Position numbers and translations under genes: made by a program | Notes under the pieces: model-generated | Database searches by the model: none | Told to the model about the DNA's origin: nothing | The model's input: the letters and a program-made list of their open reading frames with translations, nothing else | Part shown: positions 46,083 through 60,400 of the stretch, one piece after another | How positions within the stretch are numbered: position 1 is the stretch's first letter | Layout of the letters: each line of letters opens with the position of its first letter | Assembly (NCBI RefSeq): GCF_901709675.1 | Contig: NC_051101.1 | Coordinates: forward strand, 3,094,501 to 3,158,500 | Length of the DNA stretch: 64,000 bases | Source: Syngnathus acus | Taxonomy: Eukaryota; Chordata; Actinopteri; Syngnathiformes; Syngnathidae | Direction: 5' to 3'

Positions 46083-46347
46083 CAAATGTCAAACTCTGGC
46101 CTGCGGGCCAAATTTGGTGTGATTATATTTGGCCCGCCAAGACAAATTGTGCATCGACTTTATGCGTCAATAATAAAATTACAAATTGTCTTCATTTTTA
46201 AGAGATGTTGCTAGCAATTTTTATTACCATTCATCTTTTTAAAAAAATGCGTTTTACTAGTCTCAAAACTAGTCAGTTTGTTTGATAGTCATAATGGCCC
46301 TTGGAAGGGAACTATGACCGCGACAAAAAAAGACTTTGACACCCCTG
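46083..46347. mobile_element. Short nonautonomous hAT element with target duplication
   Basis: It begins caaatgtcaaactc and ends gactttgacacccctg. It is flanked by 8-bp direct repeats, tctgacat at 46075-46082 and tctcacat at 46348-46355, matching at 7 of 8 positions. Same family as 10199-10517, sharing ggcccgcc, acaaattgt and cataatggccc. Confidence 0.7.
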
Positions 46348-49300
46348 TCTCACATCCTTTTGTTTTGTCTAATCCCGCCCGTCAGTGTTCATTAGGCCTT
46401 TTCTCATGACTGTCCGTGTCCCGCCCAGCCTTCCCATCCCTCCGCTCTCCCCTTTCATGTGTCATCACTCGCATCTTCGTCATCACTCTCGGCCTCCCAG
46501 GATAGCCGCCGTGGCCGTGTTTATTGTCTTAGCGTCAATGTCAAAGCTGGCTCGGCCGGACTGCGCTTTTGTCGTCATCCCCTTTTCATTTCTCCCCAGT
46601 GATTGTCTGCGCGCCTGTTGCTCCCCGTCCGAACGGAGGCGGGGAATTTCCTTCTTATCGCTCACCAGGGGGGCCCATTCCTTGAATTCTTGGCACGATT
46701 CCCGGCGCTACCGGGGGTCCGGGCCAGATGCGAGGGCGTCGGTAAAACAACGCAGGCGCTGGTCGAGACCCGACCGACACCATTCCTACATCCAGCGGTG
46801 ATCTTCTGTGATTGATGAGGAGAAAGTCAACGAGCAGTCGGGGAGAAAAGGGAGGGAGGGCCAGACATCACAAAAAAAAAAAACGACTGCGGCGACGGTG
46901 GTGTAATGCTAACGCGTGTGAACTCGGTGCCAAAAATAGAACATTCCAAACGGCTTTCATTTCAAAGACCTTGACTCAAAGAGTTATTGATAAAAGAAGA
47001 CACGTCAGGCATTCAAATCACCCCCGGCAGAACCGTTTGTGGCAAATCGGTAACGGCGGGAGGTCAAAGTCCACATTAAACAGCGGGAACAAGCGGGATT
47101 AGAATGCCGACCGTGTCATTCCTCTTAGTCACGGCCCTCCTGGCGATAAAGGTGCTCGGCTAAACAAAGCTTCAGCGAATTGCCACCATCAACAAAGGTC
47201 GAGGAAATGAAAGCAGAGTTTGTGCTGTTGTTAGGCTGGACGATGCGAATCGCAGATGCTGCGATTAGCGGTTAGCAAGAATGCATGCAAACACATTACT
47301 TCCATATCTGACTGTGCCGGAGATAAGAATGTTTGTTCAGCAGCAAGGATGAATATAAAGTTCACAGCTTCTATAAACAATTACAGTAAGCCTTTTTCTT
47401 TGATACAGAAACAAACAATAAAAAACACACGTGAGAAGAAGCTTGTCGTCAATTCAAACTCAATTTGACGACACGGTCTTCAGATGCGCGCGGCCTCGCT
47501 GACGGCTTCCCCTCGCTTCCCAAACGTAAAGCCTGACAACACGCGGATATGAAATTTCCTTTCCCGTGTTTACTCTCAGCCGTGACGAAATTTACACACC
47601 CCGAAAGCTGACGCACAGGAAGCGACGCTGGCAGAATCAATACAGAAGTTTGCGTTATCTGCTATCACCGTCGCCGAGGCCTTGATTTACGGCGGCTCGT
47701 TCGTAATGAGCTTTAATTTAATGAACGGCCACTCAAGGGGGCGCCTGAAGTGCGTCAGCGCTGGCCAAAAAAACAGCCCAGGCATGTCACGTTAAAGACG
47801 GCATTGGGTTATAAATTGCCGGCGTGAACGTAAGCATATTTGTGTCGTCCTGACTTGTATACGTCTGAGGAGACCCCTCGTGACAGGGGTCACGTTGATA
47901 ACGACATTGAGGGACGTAGTAACAACGCAACCGTCACTTCTTCCTTTTGTCTTCCTTTTTCTCACACACACACCCCGTGAGTGCAGCTTCCGTAGCAAAA
48001 CATGGCAACCGGCCCATTGTGCGAGTGACGTACGCCGTGCCGGTAAATGGCGCTCAGCTCCGATATGGCGCACGTGGCGCAAAGTACACGTATGGAGTCA
48101 TTCATTTCAGTGGGTGCGGGTGAGGAAGCGTCGCCGGGGGCAACGTCTCTGCGGACTTGGGTATGCGCCTGCAAAAGTTCATGACTCTTAGCTTAGCTCT
48201 TAGCTACATATCGTAGCCATCTGATAAAATGATCCACAGTTTGATAACATCTGCTAGCTTGTTCTGTTTTCATCGATTCCACGACTGTGTTGGAAGAGCA
48301 CGTGGGAGAGAGAGTGAGAGAGAGATGAGGGGGAAGCACTTTAGAGAGAGGAAGAGTTGAGGGATGCAGCAGACAGACTGGACGCGCAGTGACAGGAAAG
48401 GAAAGAATGTTTAGGGCGACTGAGAATGGCGGCGGAGGAGGAATCGGGAGCTCCGACACAGGGCCCGGCTGCTCTCGGGCCGATTAAAAGCAGTCTGAGA
48501 CACCAGGCGGAAGATGGAAAGAGTGTTTATTTTAGTAAAAAGTTCCCTTTTGCTCGGTCCCGCCCCCTTCAATCGACAAAACACCGCCACAGCATCTTTT
48601 TGTTTGGTCTCGTCGATGGGAAGTGACGCAACAACACGTTCCACTTTATTTAGCGCAAGCCGGGCTGCGTGTAGCAAAACAGTAATGACGACGGCGCTCT
48701 CGTAAAAAAAAAAAAAAGCCTGCATAAACCAGACAGGTGACTCAAGTCGTTAGGGCCAAAGCTTGAGCAAGTCCAAAGTCATCGGCTTCCAAGAAAGCTG
48801 AAGCCTGTTTCCTGCGAAGCCCAACCGGAGGCTACGATGGGACACACCAGCAGAAAAACAAAAAAAAAGGAAGCAGACTGGTAGGAATTGAGGAGCTGAT
48901 GATTCATTGCAAAAATGAGACACGGGCAAAAATGACAAGAGAAAGTATTTTCACTGGAAAACAGAATATAACTTCCTGAATCACCAAGGTCAGACAAGGT
49001 GGAAATTTCAATTTGATAATTTTTTAATCGATCATTTTTAAATTTGAATCTACTTTTCGAAATCAATGACGTGTTGGAAATTACAACCAGATGAAGGTTT
49101 TGTTGGCTAATGTTGGCATTTTCGGTGCATCATAGCTGCCTCGATTGGCGATATCACACCGAATCATATCAGGGGAAAGTTCAGCATTTGGAAACCTGGT
49201 GATTCACTTTCGGACCGTCCTTGTAAAAACATAAGAATGAACTTTCTTTCTCATCACACAAAAAATGCCACTTTTGTGGACACTCTCATGAGTCCAGTTA

Positions 49301-52300
49301 CACTTTTGACAGCATTTGGATATGAAATTCTCCAATGTGGCTATATTTAGAAGACCCCCTGTGGCGTTTGAAGACCAAAGTGTCCTTCAAAGTGTGAATG
49401 GATGCGAGTGGTGAACGTGTGAGTCACTCATCTTAGCAACTGTTTCTTGAGTGGCGTCGCTACACATTACGTCTGTCTGGGACGGAGGGGGGGGGGGGTG
49501 TACAAAAGCGAGAGTGGCATGGTTAGGTGACTCGAGAAGGACGACCCTTATCACTGACAACGACAAAAGGCCGCAGACGTCACTTTGCTGCCCTTTGAAC
49601 GCACACCATATTCACCCCCCCCCCCTTTTTTTACTAACTATTAACACACTCACTTTCTCTCTGACGTAGGTAAAAGGGGGTATGAAGGGGTAGCGAGTTG
49701 GGCTTGGGTTACCATGGCGATTCCCTCGGACAGGATGCCCCGTCGGAATCACTCACGTGGGAGCGAGCCGGAGAGAATGAATGAGAGCTCGAATGACGGC
49801 GGAGGAAGGAAGGGGGGGGGCCAGAACAAGGTCGCGGGGAAACTTAAAAGTGTCCTGTTATGGGAGAGTAAATATTAACATTAAAAGGTTGGATGCTTTG
49901 GTTTCGCCTTTGAACGTAATCGCTGGGTTTGTTTACTCAAGTCCCTGCTGGAATTCCCTGAGGAAATGAGCGTGCTACATTAAAAAAAAAAAAAAAAAGA
50001 AAAGAAAATAATGAATTTATTACCACTTCTTCCGATGGCCGTTGCGTCACGGCCAACGTTTCCCCTGTTTACAAATGACGCTCTGGGGGATTCGGACCTG
50101 ACCCTAAAAACCACACAAGTCGCTTTATCATCCACCTGGACGTGGAAATACTCAGAGCCATATAAAAAAAAAAAAAGGATGGGGAAAACCAGCCATATCG
50201 CAATGGACACACAGTCACAGCATGATGTTGTTGCCGGAGGTGGCAACACTGTTGAAGAGTAACTCGCCATAAAATGTCATCACAATGTTTGGCCAGTGAT
50301 GTGGTTGACGGCAAATGTAAAGGAAGAAGACGGGGACTTGGAAAAATGCTTACGTGACAACGAAAAGTAGAGCAACCAATTATCCGCTAGCTTCATGTTA
50401 AATGCCAAAGACAGGCTAACAAAAAGAAACACAAGTAGACAATATAACATTAATGACACCAAAAAATGACAGTAATTGAGGGAAACACTTCTCTGATATG
50501 ATAACTAGCATGATCAACATTTTTGTGCCACCCTCCTTGCACTAAAGTAACAAGTGAACAACAACATTAGCAAGATGGCCATGACGGTACAAACAGAGTA
50601 TCTACAATATATTTGATGCTAGTATGTGGGTGGTTCTCAGAAAGTGTGGTCCGAAATAAACTTGTTCAAAAGCAGGTCAAAATGAATTCTAAGCTGTAAA
50701 TCAAAGCTTCCTGGAGTGCGCACAGACTAAATAAAGATAGTTCACACTCATCCAATTATTGAATGTCATGGCCCACGCCATTATGTACCTGTGCATCAAG
50801 CACATAAGTAAAAAAATATGAAACATGTTTACATTTGAGGAGCTCACTGATTGACTTTACATGATGAAATGGTAAACAATGCAAAAAAATGCTTTCATCC
50901 CTAATGACCCCCCCCCCTAATTTGTCACACTAAAGTAAGTTGCGAACAACAACACGAGCATGTTTGCCCAGTAGGAGAATACGGCCATAATCACTCTGAA
51001 TACGTTTAAATTGGCGTATTAAAGAGACTTTGGCAAACAGCGTCATGAATCGGGCAACTGTGCGGGCGCAAACCGCCAAAGGTGAGCGAAGAGTGGCGGG
51101 CATTGAAATGATGCGAAGCCTGCGTAATAATGTGTGAACGCACGGCCCGGCGGCGCACAGGAAGCCCAGTGTTGCGCGGCTGAGAGAAGCTTGTGTGAGT
51201 AAAGTTTGTCTGGCGGCGAGGCCGTGTCACAGGTTCCCCTTCCTCCCTGATGCCTTTGAGGTCGCTAAGTGTCTCACTCTGTTTCTCTTCCCGTGGCGCT
51301 TTAACGCACATCGGTGATGTCATGGGTAGCGCGTGAAGGCCACACACACGTAGATGCACAAACACGCACAAACGCTGATGCCCGGCGCGCTGCACAGGCA
51401 CCGCATTTATACGGCCACATGCCCATAATTACAGTCCGCACGCCCATTTACACAAAGCCTGGAGTCCCCCTTTTTCAGCAGGCGTGCGCCAGTGTGCTGT
51501 TGGAAACACTGCCAAATATATCCAATGAGGTTTTGAAATGGTGAAAAATTGAGGGCGTGTCCGCTTGACACGGCGAGGCCGCACCCCACTTGGCTGTCAA
51601 GTGCCAATCAAAAGTGACCCATTTAACCTCCAACATATTTGAGTCGTGGCAACAAATGTTTGGCTGTCACTTTTTTGCAACGTGCACACACACACTTATG
51701 GACAACGATGAGGCGCTCTAAAGCGGCCACTTTAGCAGGCGAGGCGGCATCCAAATAAAACTGTTAAAAATGATTGCGTAAAATCATTAACGTGATCAGT
51801 GACTAACATAAGTGGATATCATTAGATCAAATTTGTTGGTGACCTTTGACCTAGAATCACATGTGGCTATAATGTCTTACTACACATGCTGTGGCTGTGG
51901 GCCATACAGCACAATTTCATAATAAAAGTGTTTGAAAAGTCTTGTATTGTCTAAAAGCCTTTAATTATCGCAACCATAAAGTCTTACGGGCATCTGTGCG
52001 TGTGTGTGTTGTTGATCCTGCGAACCACCCAGGAGACCCCCATCATGAGCGCAAAACAGGGAGAGTGACTAACTTCACTCTTTCTTTTCTTCTCCACCCC
52101 AGCTGTGTCTTCAAACGGCCTTTTGATGTGGCAAATGAGAAATAAGGACCCCGTGTGTCAATATCATCTCCCCTGGCTTTTCTTCCAGGTCGCCCACCTG
52201 AGAAATGAGCTCGCCAGTCTTTCGCTTGGTGACCGTGATTGCCGCGGTGGGCATTCCGCTCCCGCACAAAAATGTCCCGCTTGCCAAATAATACCTGACC

Positions 52301-52818
52301 GCATCACGAGTTTATGTTTCCTTCTTCCTTCTTAGTTTTCTCTCAGTTTCTTTCCTTGTGGGTGCTTTAACTTGAAAGTAGTGTATACACACTGATGCAT
52401 GATCCCTCTGGCATGACTGGAAAGTCATTTTTGCCCTTTTGCAACAGTGGGTCACGCTTTACTGCACCTGACGGAATCTTTCCAGTCAGTCCTACTCAGC
52501 TCAATATGCACTGTGCATGTGTGGCGTGTTTGAGGGGGGAAATGCATGAAACAGAACACGAGTAAAAAAAAACAACAACTCATCCCTCCATTTTTGGTGT
52601 TATTACCAGTGCTGGTGAGATTCACGAAATTAAAATCTATCGGTCGTAACGTTTACATTAAGGAACATTTCTCAGTGTTGCGTGTAAAGTTAAATAACAT
52701 TGCAAATCTACTACACTGATAAATTTGAAGCCACTATGACAAAAAGTTTGAACATTTAATTCAGAAAAATCCATCATGTACCACAGGAGGGCGCCTCAGC
52801 GCACTTTGATAGTTATTG

Positions 52819-52823
<5 letters not shown>

Positions 52824-52891
<68 letters not shown>
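52824..52891. repeat. (TA)n microsatellite
   Basis: A pure TA run of 34 units, self-complementary and able to form a cruciform. Confidence 0.95.
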
Positions 52892-52894
<3 letters not shown>

Positions 52895-53408
52895 TAAAAC
52901 TGACTTAAAAGTGCGGGATATTTAGTTTTTAGAGTAATCGCTTAATTTTTTGAAAACATTTGTGTTAAGAGTGATCCTCAGAAAGTTTTCCCCTCGAGTG
53001 GGGGAGGGGCCACAATCAATTAATTAGCCACCAGTGCACTTTTTCTGTTTGCTTTGCTCATCTAAACATTTCCATTCATCCTTGGAACGATAGTGTGAGG
53101 AATCTTGTTTGTGCCTCAGCGAGTCGTGTGTGTTCGTTATATATGTATGTTGTCATGCTGTCTGTCCTTCGTGACCTCGCTGAGTGGGCACCCCACCCAC
53201 AATATACAAGCGTGCGCTCATGCCCCTGAAAAAAAATGCATGGATGTGCATGTGTTCTCACTGTTTCTATGCAACGAGTCTCGGAGGCCCCTTCTGGTCC
53301 GGTCCTGGACAACACTTCTCTCTCCTATCCGTCGCTCACTCCTCACTCTTTCCTTCACCCTGGGGAGGGAGGAAGGGAGGGAGAAAGAAAAAATGGGAGG
53401 TGGATAGT

Positions 53409-53413
53409 ATGTG

Positions 53414-53475
<62 letters not shown>
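53409..53475. repeat. (GT)n microsatellite
   Basis: A GT run with a single C interruption, in a purine-rich region (53370-53960) upstream of il11. Confidence 0.9.
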
Positions 53476-53476
<1 letters not shown>

Positions 53477-53988
53477 TGGGTGGCGGGGCAGTGGAAATAA
53501 CAGGCTGATGTCTCAAGAGGGGCAGAAAAAGAGCCAGGGGTGAGAAAAAGAGGGAGAGAAAGGTGTTCTCTCCCTTCATATAAATAACATCATTTGGGGG
53601 TGAAATAAAATGACCTCCAGGCATGTGCGAGTTATGAAAGGCACGCGAGTGATGAGCTGGGCTGATAACACGTAAAGACAATGGGCAAAGGAGGAAGCGA
53701 TTTGGATTGGGAGATAGCCAGATATGAAGAGATGGGGACATGATTGGCACGCTGATGCGGCCGCAGGAAGTAGCGCAAGATAGGAGCTGGCAGGGATGGG
53801 AGGGGAGAAAGTGATAGAGGAAAGAAAACAAGAAAGAAAAAAAAACACAACGGAATCTTTAAAAAAAAAAGAGTTTCGCAAAGAGAGAGAGCGCGAGAGA
53901 GAGGGAGGAGAGTAGAGGGGCAAAAGGGAGGGGAGAGAAAAAGAGAGAGAGTGCGTGTGTCTGTGTGTGTGTGTTTTTATGAATGAAG

Positions 53989-54030
53989 TGAGTCACTGGC
54001 GATGTGTCATAGGCCCGACGTCTTTATAAA
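53989..54030 (+). promoter_or_regulatory. Candidate il11 core promoter: AP-1 site and TATA box
   Basis: TGAGTCA, a perfect AP-1 site, is at 53989-53995 and TATAAA at 54025-54030. The implied start near 54055-54060 leaves a 5' UTR of about 380 nt before the ATG at 54438. Mammalian IL11 is known to be driven through AP-1 sites close to its start. Confidence 0.5.
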
Positions 54031-54437
54031 GGAAGTTTTAAACAAGCCTAAACACTTCACTTGCGCGCAAAAATTGGACTTACCACACATCGCATCCTTC
54101 TCTCTCTGCATTTCTCTCTTTTTCTCTACTCTGCCCAAGTGCCTCTCTACCTTCCAAAAACATCTCAAACTTTGCTCCAAACTTAGAAAAAAACAAAAAG
54201 TTGGACGAGAATTTTTTTATTATCCCCCATAATTCACCTTGTCTCTAGCGCGCTCCATCAGAGGTGTGAGGACGCACTTTGCTCCTCATTTGGACTGAAA
54301 AGGCGCCAAAGGAGAAGCCGGAGCACGTGACACGTCTTGCCGGAGCGCCCGTTGATTTATTGTTCTTTTTTTGGTTTTTTTTTGTCATTTATTTATTTGT
54401 CTACCTGCTGTTTCCATTCTTTTGGATTCGAACCAAT

Positions 54438-57400
54438 ATGAAATGTAAGTGAAAGTGTGAATGGGTAGATGTGAATTTAAAAATAAATCTAGTGTAGTTA
54501 GGTTGGAATTTGAACAATAATGCATGAAAGTCAAAAGTGTGGGCACAGTGTCCAAAAATTTGGATGTACAGAATTTCAGCGCATGTTTTAAAAGTCCTGT
54601 TTTACTGTCCTGAACTGATTCTTCTTTGGAGGACGCGTGTGTTATTTTGTCTTGCGGTTCACCTGTAATTATCAAGCCTCCAGTGTGGCTTCAGCACCAC
54701 TGTGGTGCCCTCCTTTTTGAAATGCTTGTATTTGAACTTGAAAGGCAAAAAGAATGAATGAGCTTACTGTTTGCCGCGCCTGACTTGGCCCCCGGTCTAT
54801 ATAATTTATAGCGGCAACACACGCGCCTATCCAGTTGCAGGTGTGACAATCAGCTGCATTCATTGCGCGGCTTTATCCAGGCCAGGAGTGATGCTGATGT
54901 TAATGATTTGCCTGTGAAAACATGAATCTGTCACCGAGGCTCAACGCAGGGGCACCCCGTGCCAAGTCTGGAGCTATTGTTTATATTATGGTGCAATATC
55001 TTCCCCTGGAGTTGACAGCAGCGGCCCTGAGGTCATGATCACTAGTGCGAGATGACAGCAACCTCTCGGCTAATTGCTTCCGTTTTCTTGCCCTTCTTTG
55101 CAGTGCTGCTCGATTCGTCGTCGTCTCTGCTCTTCTCGCTGCTATTGGCCCAGCTGCCCGTCTTCACGTCCGCCTCCCCGGTGCCTCAGCGGCGGCCCAG
55201 TGAGATGGACAAGCTGTCCAACCAGACCAAAAATCTCATGAAGCTCACGCAAGAACTGCTGGTGAGTGCATGGAGGGGGGGGTCAAACTCAAGGCCAGTG
55301 GGCATGATACGGTCCCATTAGCTGCTTGCAAAGCTTTGAAAAGTGCTAATTATGGGGCAATCATTACCAAGGAGAGCAACAGCTAGCGACACGTCTAATC
55401 CGTAAACAAACACGGTGTAGCTGTAAAACAACATACAAAGAATCATTTCCCATTGAAATGAATGGAAATGCAATCAATTTGTTCCCGCCCCCCAAAATGG
55501 GTGTCTTTTCTCAAATAAAATTTGCGCTACAGATAACATGCCAAAACAGAAAACACGACTGTACTCAATGTAATTTTTTTGCACTTTGTCACATAGCTCT
55601 AATTTTTGCTCGTATCTCGAGACAAAAAAAAGAAGCTGAGCGACGTCATGTGTTGATAAATCGTTTTTGGTCTTGTGCTTGTGACAGCGCTTGCTAACTA
55701 TTGCACCAGAGCTTAATTAGCTAATAGCATTAATTAAAGCGCTAATGTTATCTACAGGTTTACCCTGCGGCCTTTTTGCGTGCGTTTGTGAGCTCAGTCA
55801 TTACGTAGGACTCTGGTCAGACTTAAGCTGCTTTACCCTACTGGCCAGAGTCCGCGTGCAGGCTTAGACCAGAGCAGAGATTTGACTGAGTGATCTCACT
55901 TGCGTTTTTTTTTCATCCAAACGGGCCCACGGAAAGCTGACTCAGCAACCTTATGTCACCCAACTCACGACAAGGGCATAAAGAAAAATAACAGGACAAG
56001 AAGAGTCAAGCTAGTGGTTTAAAAAAAAAATCATGCCAAGACATTTCTCGCCTCCAGCTCAAGCGAACATACCAATCATGAAACAACAACAAACAATACT
56101 GTACGAAATGTTTGCATGAAATCATGTTTGGGTTCTGCGGCAAGACTCTTAAAGTGTGATTGGCGAGGCGGAAGCTTGAATTTTTCCTACCGCTAAATCG
56201 TATTGTACAAACACGTCTGGCTGGAAAATCAGATGTCGAGAATGTAGCCAAGACTTGTCTCCAGCTGGCGTTTTATAACAGGTGAAAATACATGCGGATC
56301 ATATCTGGGCATCTTTGGTTTCGCACGGCTGAGCCACATTCTATTTTTGCATTATGCAAACCTTAAAACTCTTTGTGTTGGGGAGATAAAGCCAAAAATA
56401 GCCTCATACTCTCTCTAGTCTTGATCGGTTGGTGTGCAGAAGAAGTGTGTGTTGTGCGTGTGTGTGTTTGAGGCTATCACCGTCGCCATCGTCTAACCTG
56501 TGGTTCAGCTCCCAAAAACACACACGCACACATCAAGAAGCATTGGGGACAGTATTTGACAGTGTTCAGTAACATGGAAGATGTCTTTTTTTCTTATTGT
56601 GTGGAATTTTTGCTAAAAAGAGGACGTCGTTCGGAAAGATAAATAGAATAGGAATCCGTGGAAAGTCCCAGCTTGAGCGGCAATGAAAGTGATGCTTTTA
56701 AAAGAGGAGCTAGAGCGTATACGTTTATATAAGTTCCTTGCGACAAAAACACGTAAACGTGGCCAAGTGTGTCCGTCCGGGGGCAAAGATACACGGGCGC
56801 ATTTTTGCGGTCCGACGCTGCGTATTGAGGTTTTCTGTAAATAGTCACGGTTGTGTAGGTGTGGTGTAGAGTTGTTTGACTTTTGGTCGCCACAGCAAAG
56901 TGACTTGATAAAAATCGAGCAAGATTTATCACATTGCTGTATTTGCATTCAGGAAGACGGAGGGAGGCTGGACGCTAAGTTTTGTCGGGTGAGGTCATGA
57001 GCCGCAATGGAGGGAGCAAGAAAAGGGAGGATAAGCGGGCGAATTAAAAGATGGAGCGAAAAACCACGAGAGATGAAGAGATCAGGCAGCCAGAGTGGTG
57101 CGTGCGTGTGTGCGTGTGTGTACCTGGCATGAACGATGGATGGACAAAAGCTGCAGAGACAAAACAGAAGACAACAAAATAAGCTCGTCTTTAGCGACAC
57201 AATGCGGCGCATTCATGCCGAAAAGACATCAACACAAACAACAACAAAACCACTGCCAAACGACTTAACGAAACATCAGGCCCAGACAACATGTTTGCAC
57301 AAAACATCTCTGAACGCTAATCATCTTAATGTTGTTGTGTTCCGTTCCGCGGAATGACGCATGCTGCATCGCTCATTTATGTTCATTAGCAGGCGTAATG

Positions 57401-60400
57401 GCTCTCGCTAAGCTTTCTACTACCGTGTCACAATGACTTACAAGTTTACCAAAGAAAACATTCGCAATTAGCCACAGCTGACGCCCCGAACAGACTCCGG
57501 CTAATGATGTCAACAGGCCACGCCCCCTCAAGCCTCAACGTACAAATACTACACTTATTTCCCTTCCGAAACCCACTTTCAAAAAAGATGAGCGGCAGTT
57601 AGGGAAAATGTTATTGCTATGCGAGTAAAAAAAATGGCAGTCCCGCTATTTTGCTGTTTTTGATGTTGTTAACACTTGGTTCGATGGGGTGTAATTCAAC
57701 TGCAGACCACTAGATGGCAGCACACTTATTTAGCAAAACAAAACAGGAAGTACTGTATTTCAGCACCGCCTATATAAATTATTGAATGTAACATGCTGCA
57801 ATACTTCTTTTTAAGGCTAGTTTGGGTTCATTTTACATTTTGGGCCATGTTTATTGGTTTATATTTTTAGTTGATAAGTGACGTTTGCTAGTTTGGAAAA
57901 AAACATGCCTTGTTACAGTACATTGTTACGCTGTTTGTAAAACGTTTTTATAATGGTTACCTATCGCTTTTACTCTTTTTTACTATAGTAACTGTATTTA
58001 AAAGTGTAATTGGAGACTTCAAAAGAAAGAAGTGCTTTAAAAACATGCCTACAGAGTAGGGTATGACTGTGTCGCGGATTTCACTTAATGCAGGGGTGGT
58101 CTGTTACGTAACGCTTGATTACTATCAAATTACCACTGCTCCATTCACCTGCATGCATACTGTTTACCCCCCTCTGGCGGCCCGGATGGGAACTACAGCA
58201 GCGTGAGAGCAGACGTTGGCTGACAACACAAGCTGTAGCTGGGCAGTGGGCAGTACTGCGTCATTGCATCTTTTTATAGTGACCCTGGAGTTTCCCTTCA
58301 GCTGTGTGCTGTCGCTGCTTGCTGCCTTCTTGGTCACGACGTGCGTTGTTGAGTGCACAAAACATCCTGTGGGTTCAGGTCACTTATTCGCATTGTTGAC
58401 ACGTGGGGAAATGTACTTCAGTCGAGATATAAAAAAACTGTACGGTAAAAGTTGAAGTGCTTCTTCAACTGCTTAAGACCCCATAACGTGAATTCAAAGA
58501 CTTGTGTCTAAATAGGACTGAGATGACGTAGTACTGGATGTTGTGATACTTTCAGTATTTCAGTTTTCCTTATTTTTTTGCCCGTTAGCTTACAAGCTAG
58601 CTGGTGGTTAGCGCCGCTCATCCCCACCCAGTGGGTTATATTCCTGCCACTGAAGGCTTTAAAGAGGAAGTGACATAACAAATTCTTTACAGCAATATTT
58701 TCTATGTGCCCCCACTCGCCTAAATACCGTACAGATGAATATTGTGTTTGGAGAATATAAATTAAGCAGCTAAATTAACTTGTTTTTATCCATCTCAGGG
58801 AGTGGCCATTTTGCCATTTGCAGCCGACTGAAAATGACGTCACAGTGCCTAAGGGCTTTTTTCTGGGTTAGGTCATGTGACATTCACGAGCGGGTATATA
58901 TTCACGGTCTAATTAAGCATTTAGGGATGCGTCATACGGGAAAGATGCTAAACAAAGTAGTTATCCATTTTGCAGGTCATAGGGAAGGTATTTGATTGAC
59001 AATGGAGTGCTGGGTGATGTCAGGACATTCAGTCGCCACAGGATTTGAGAGCGGCGGCAACGGCTTGATTTTTTTTCTTTTGAAGACAGATTTTATAAAC
59101 TTGGATTGTTTTCAATCATTTAAATTTGGCGGGGTTGTTAACAGCATCTTTTTCTGCGGTGTGAAATTGAAGGTCAGAGTAAACAAAAGTACAATATCTG
59201 TTTTGATAACTTGACACAAGGGGGGGGGGGGTCTCTGTTTTAATAACTAGCAACCCCCCAAAATGCTGAATTAGCCAATGATAACTTTTTTTTAACACCA
59301 ACCTATTTTGTCAACGTAAGGAGTAAAAAATATGTATCTGTTCTCAAATGAGTCAAGTTATGTAGAAATACCTGAAAAATCTACTCGAGTACAGTAACCA
59401 AGTACTTGTTATTTCCCACCACTGACATTTGGGGAGGTTGAGTTCGAGTGAACTCGCAGCGACCCCGCTCGACCGCACGTCCCTCGGCGAGCGCTACTGT
59501 CTGAAAGCGCAGGAAACAAAGCGTCTGCCGGCTAACGCTGTCACAGCGCTAATACTTTCCTCATGCTGCCGTGACTTGTCTGAGGGATGAGCGAGCGCGA
59601 GTGTGCTGATGCAAGATAGTGACGAGCGGCTGTGTGTTGTTTTCTCCTTCAGAGAGAGCATGCCTTCGACTCTGACGTGGAGCCCCACAGGTTCAGGTCC
59701 CTGCCAGAAATGAGCAACAGATCGGCCAATGATCTCAACAACCTTGAGGTAATGCCCCCGATAATGTGTTTCTTCTGTGTGTGCGTGTTTCTGGGAGAGG
59801 AGCTGGCCTGTTTTCTTCGTCTTCCTCGCGCAGTTACAGCACATCTTGCCACACCCATGCTCAGTCTCTCAACTTTTTTTTTTCCTTCTCCCTCAGCTGA
59901 AGCCCACACTCTCTCAGCTGCACGCTGACCTGAAGCTGTATGAGCACCACTTTGAGTGGCTCAACAGGGTGTCCAAGAAGCACCACCACCCGGCGCTGCC
60001 CAAGCTGGTGGAGGTGATCAAAGAGATGAAGTCGCTCATCAATCTTCTGCACCGTCAGGTGAGGAACTGAGCTTCGACTCTACTTTGAGTGTGTTGAAGC
60101 AGTTAAAAGCCATGCATCCATTTTTTTTTTTCATAACGTGGGTGGGCGTAATGAGCCTATCCCAGCTGACTTATGGCCCTTTTCCGCTGCAAGGTCCCTC
60201 GGCTTGCTCTAGTTTTGAAACTTTTCCATTCCACAGAAGTCATCTCGAGAGAATAAACCCTGTCGCAACTAGCAGAAAGCTGCAAGTTGCAGAAAGCTGC
60301 ACCGCCCCGCCCCCCAAATGTTTCGTTTTGCCCATGGATGCCCCCCCCCACACAAAAAAATGGCTCCAAAGCTTTTCATTTGTGCTAATCTAGTGCTTTG

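Larger units (their letters stand above)
41262..53988. other. 12.7-kb gap between rasip1 and il11 with no supportable gene
   Basis: No frame shows family motifs with splice sites. The stretch has a GC-rich block around 43500-44420, one short hAT element (46083-46347), a (C)n tract at 49613-49625 and AT/GT microsatellites near il11. Regulatory DNA, a noncoding RNA or decayed repeats could all be present, but the sequence alone does not say which. Confidence 0.5.

Noticed and set aside
46385-46801. 138-codon plus-strand frame in the il11 gap
   Set aside because: Low-complexity Pro/Ser/Arg composition, no motif, not supported by splice signals.
55052-55103. ATG at 55052 as the il11 start (MTATSRLIASVFLPFF)
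   Set aside because: These bases are the polypyrimidine tract and acceptor of intron 1; joining ATGAAAT at 54438 gives a proper leader and the known short first exon.
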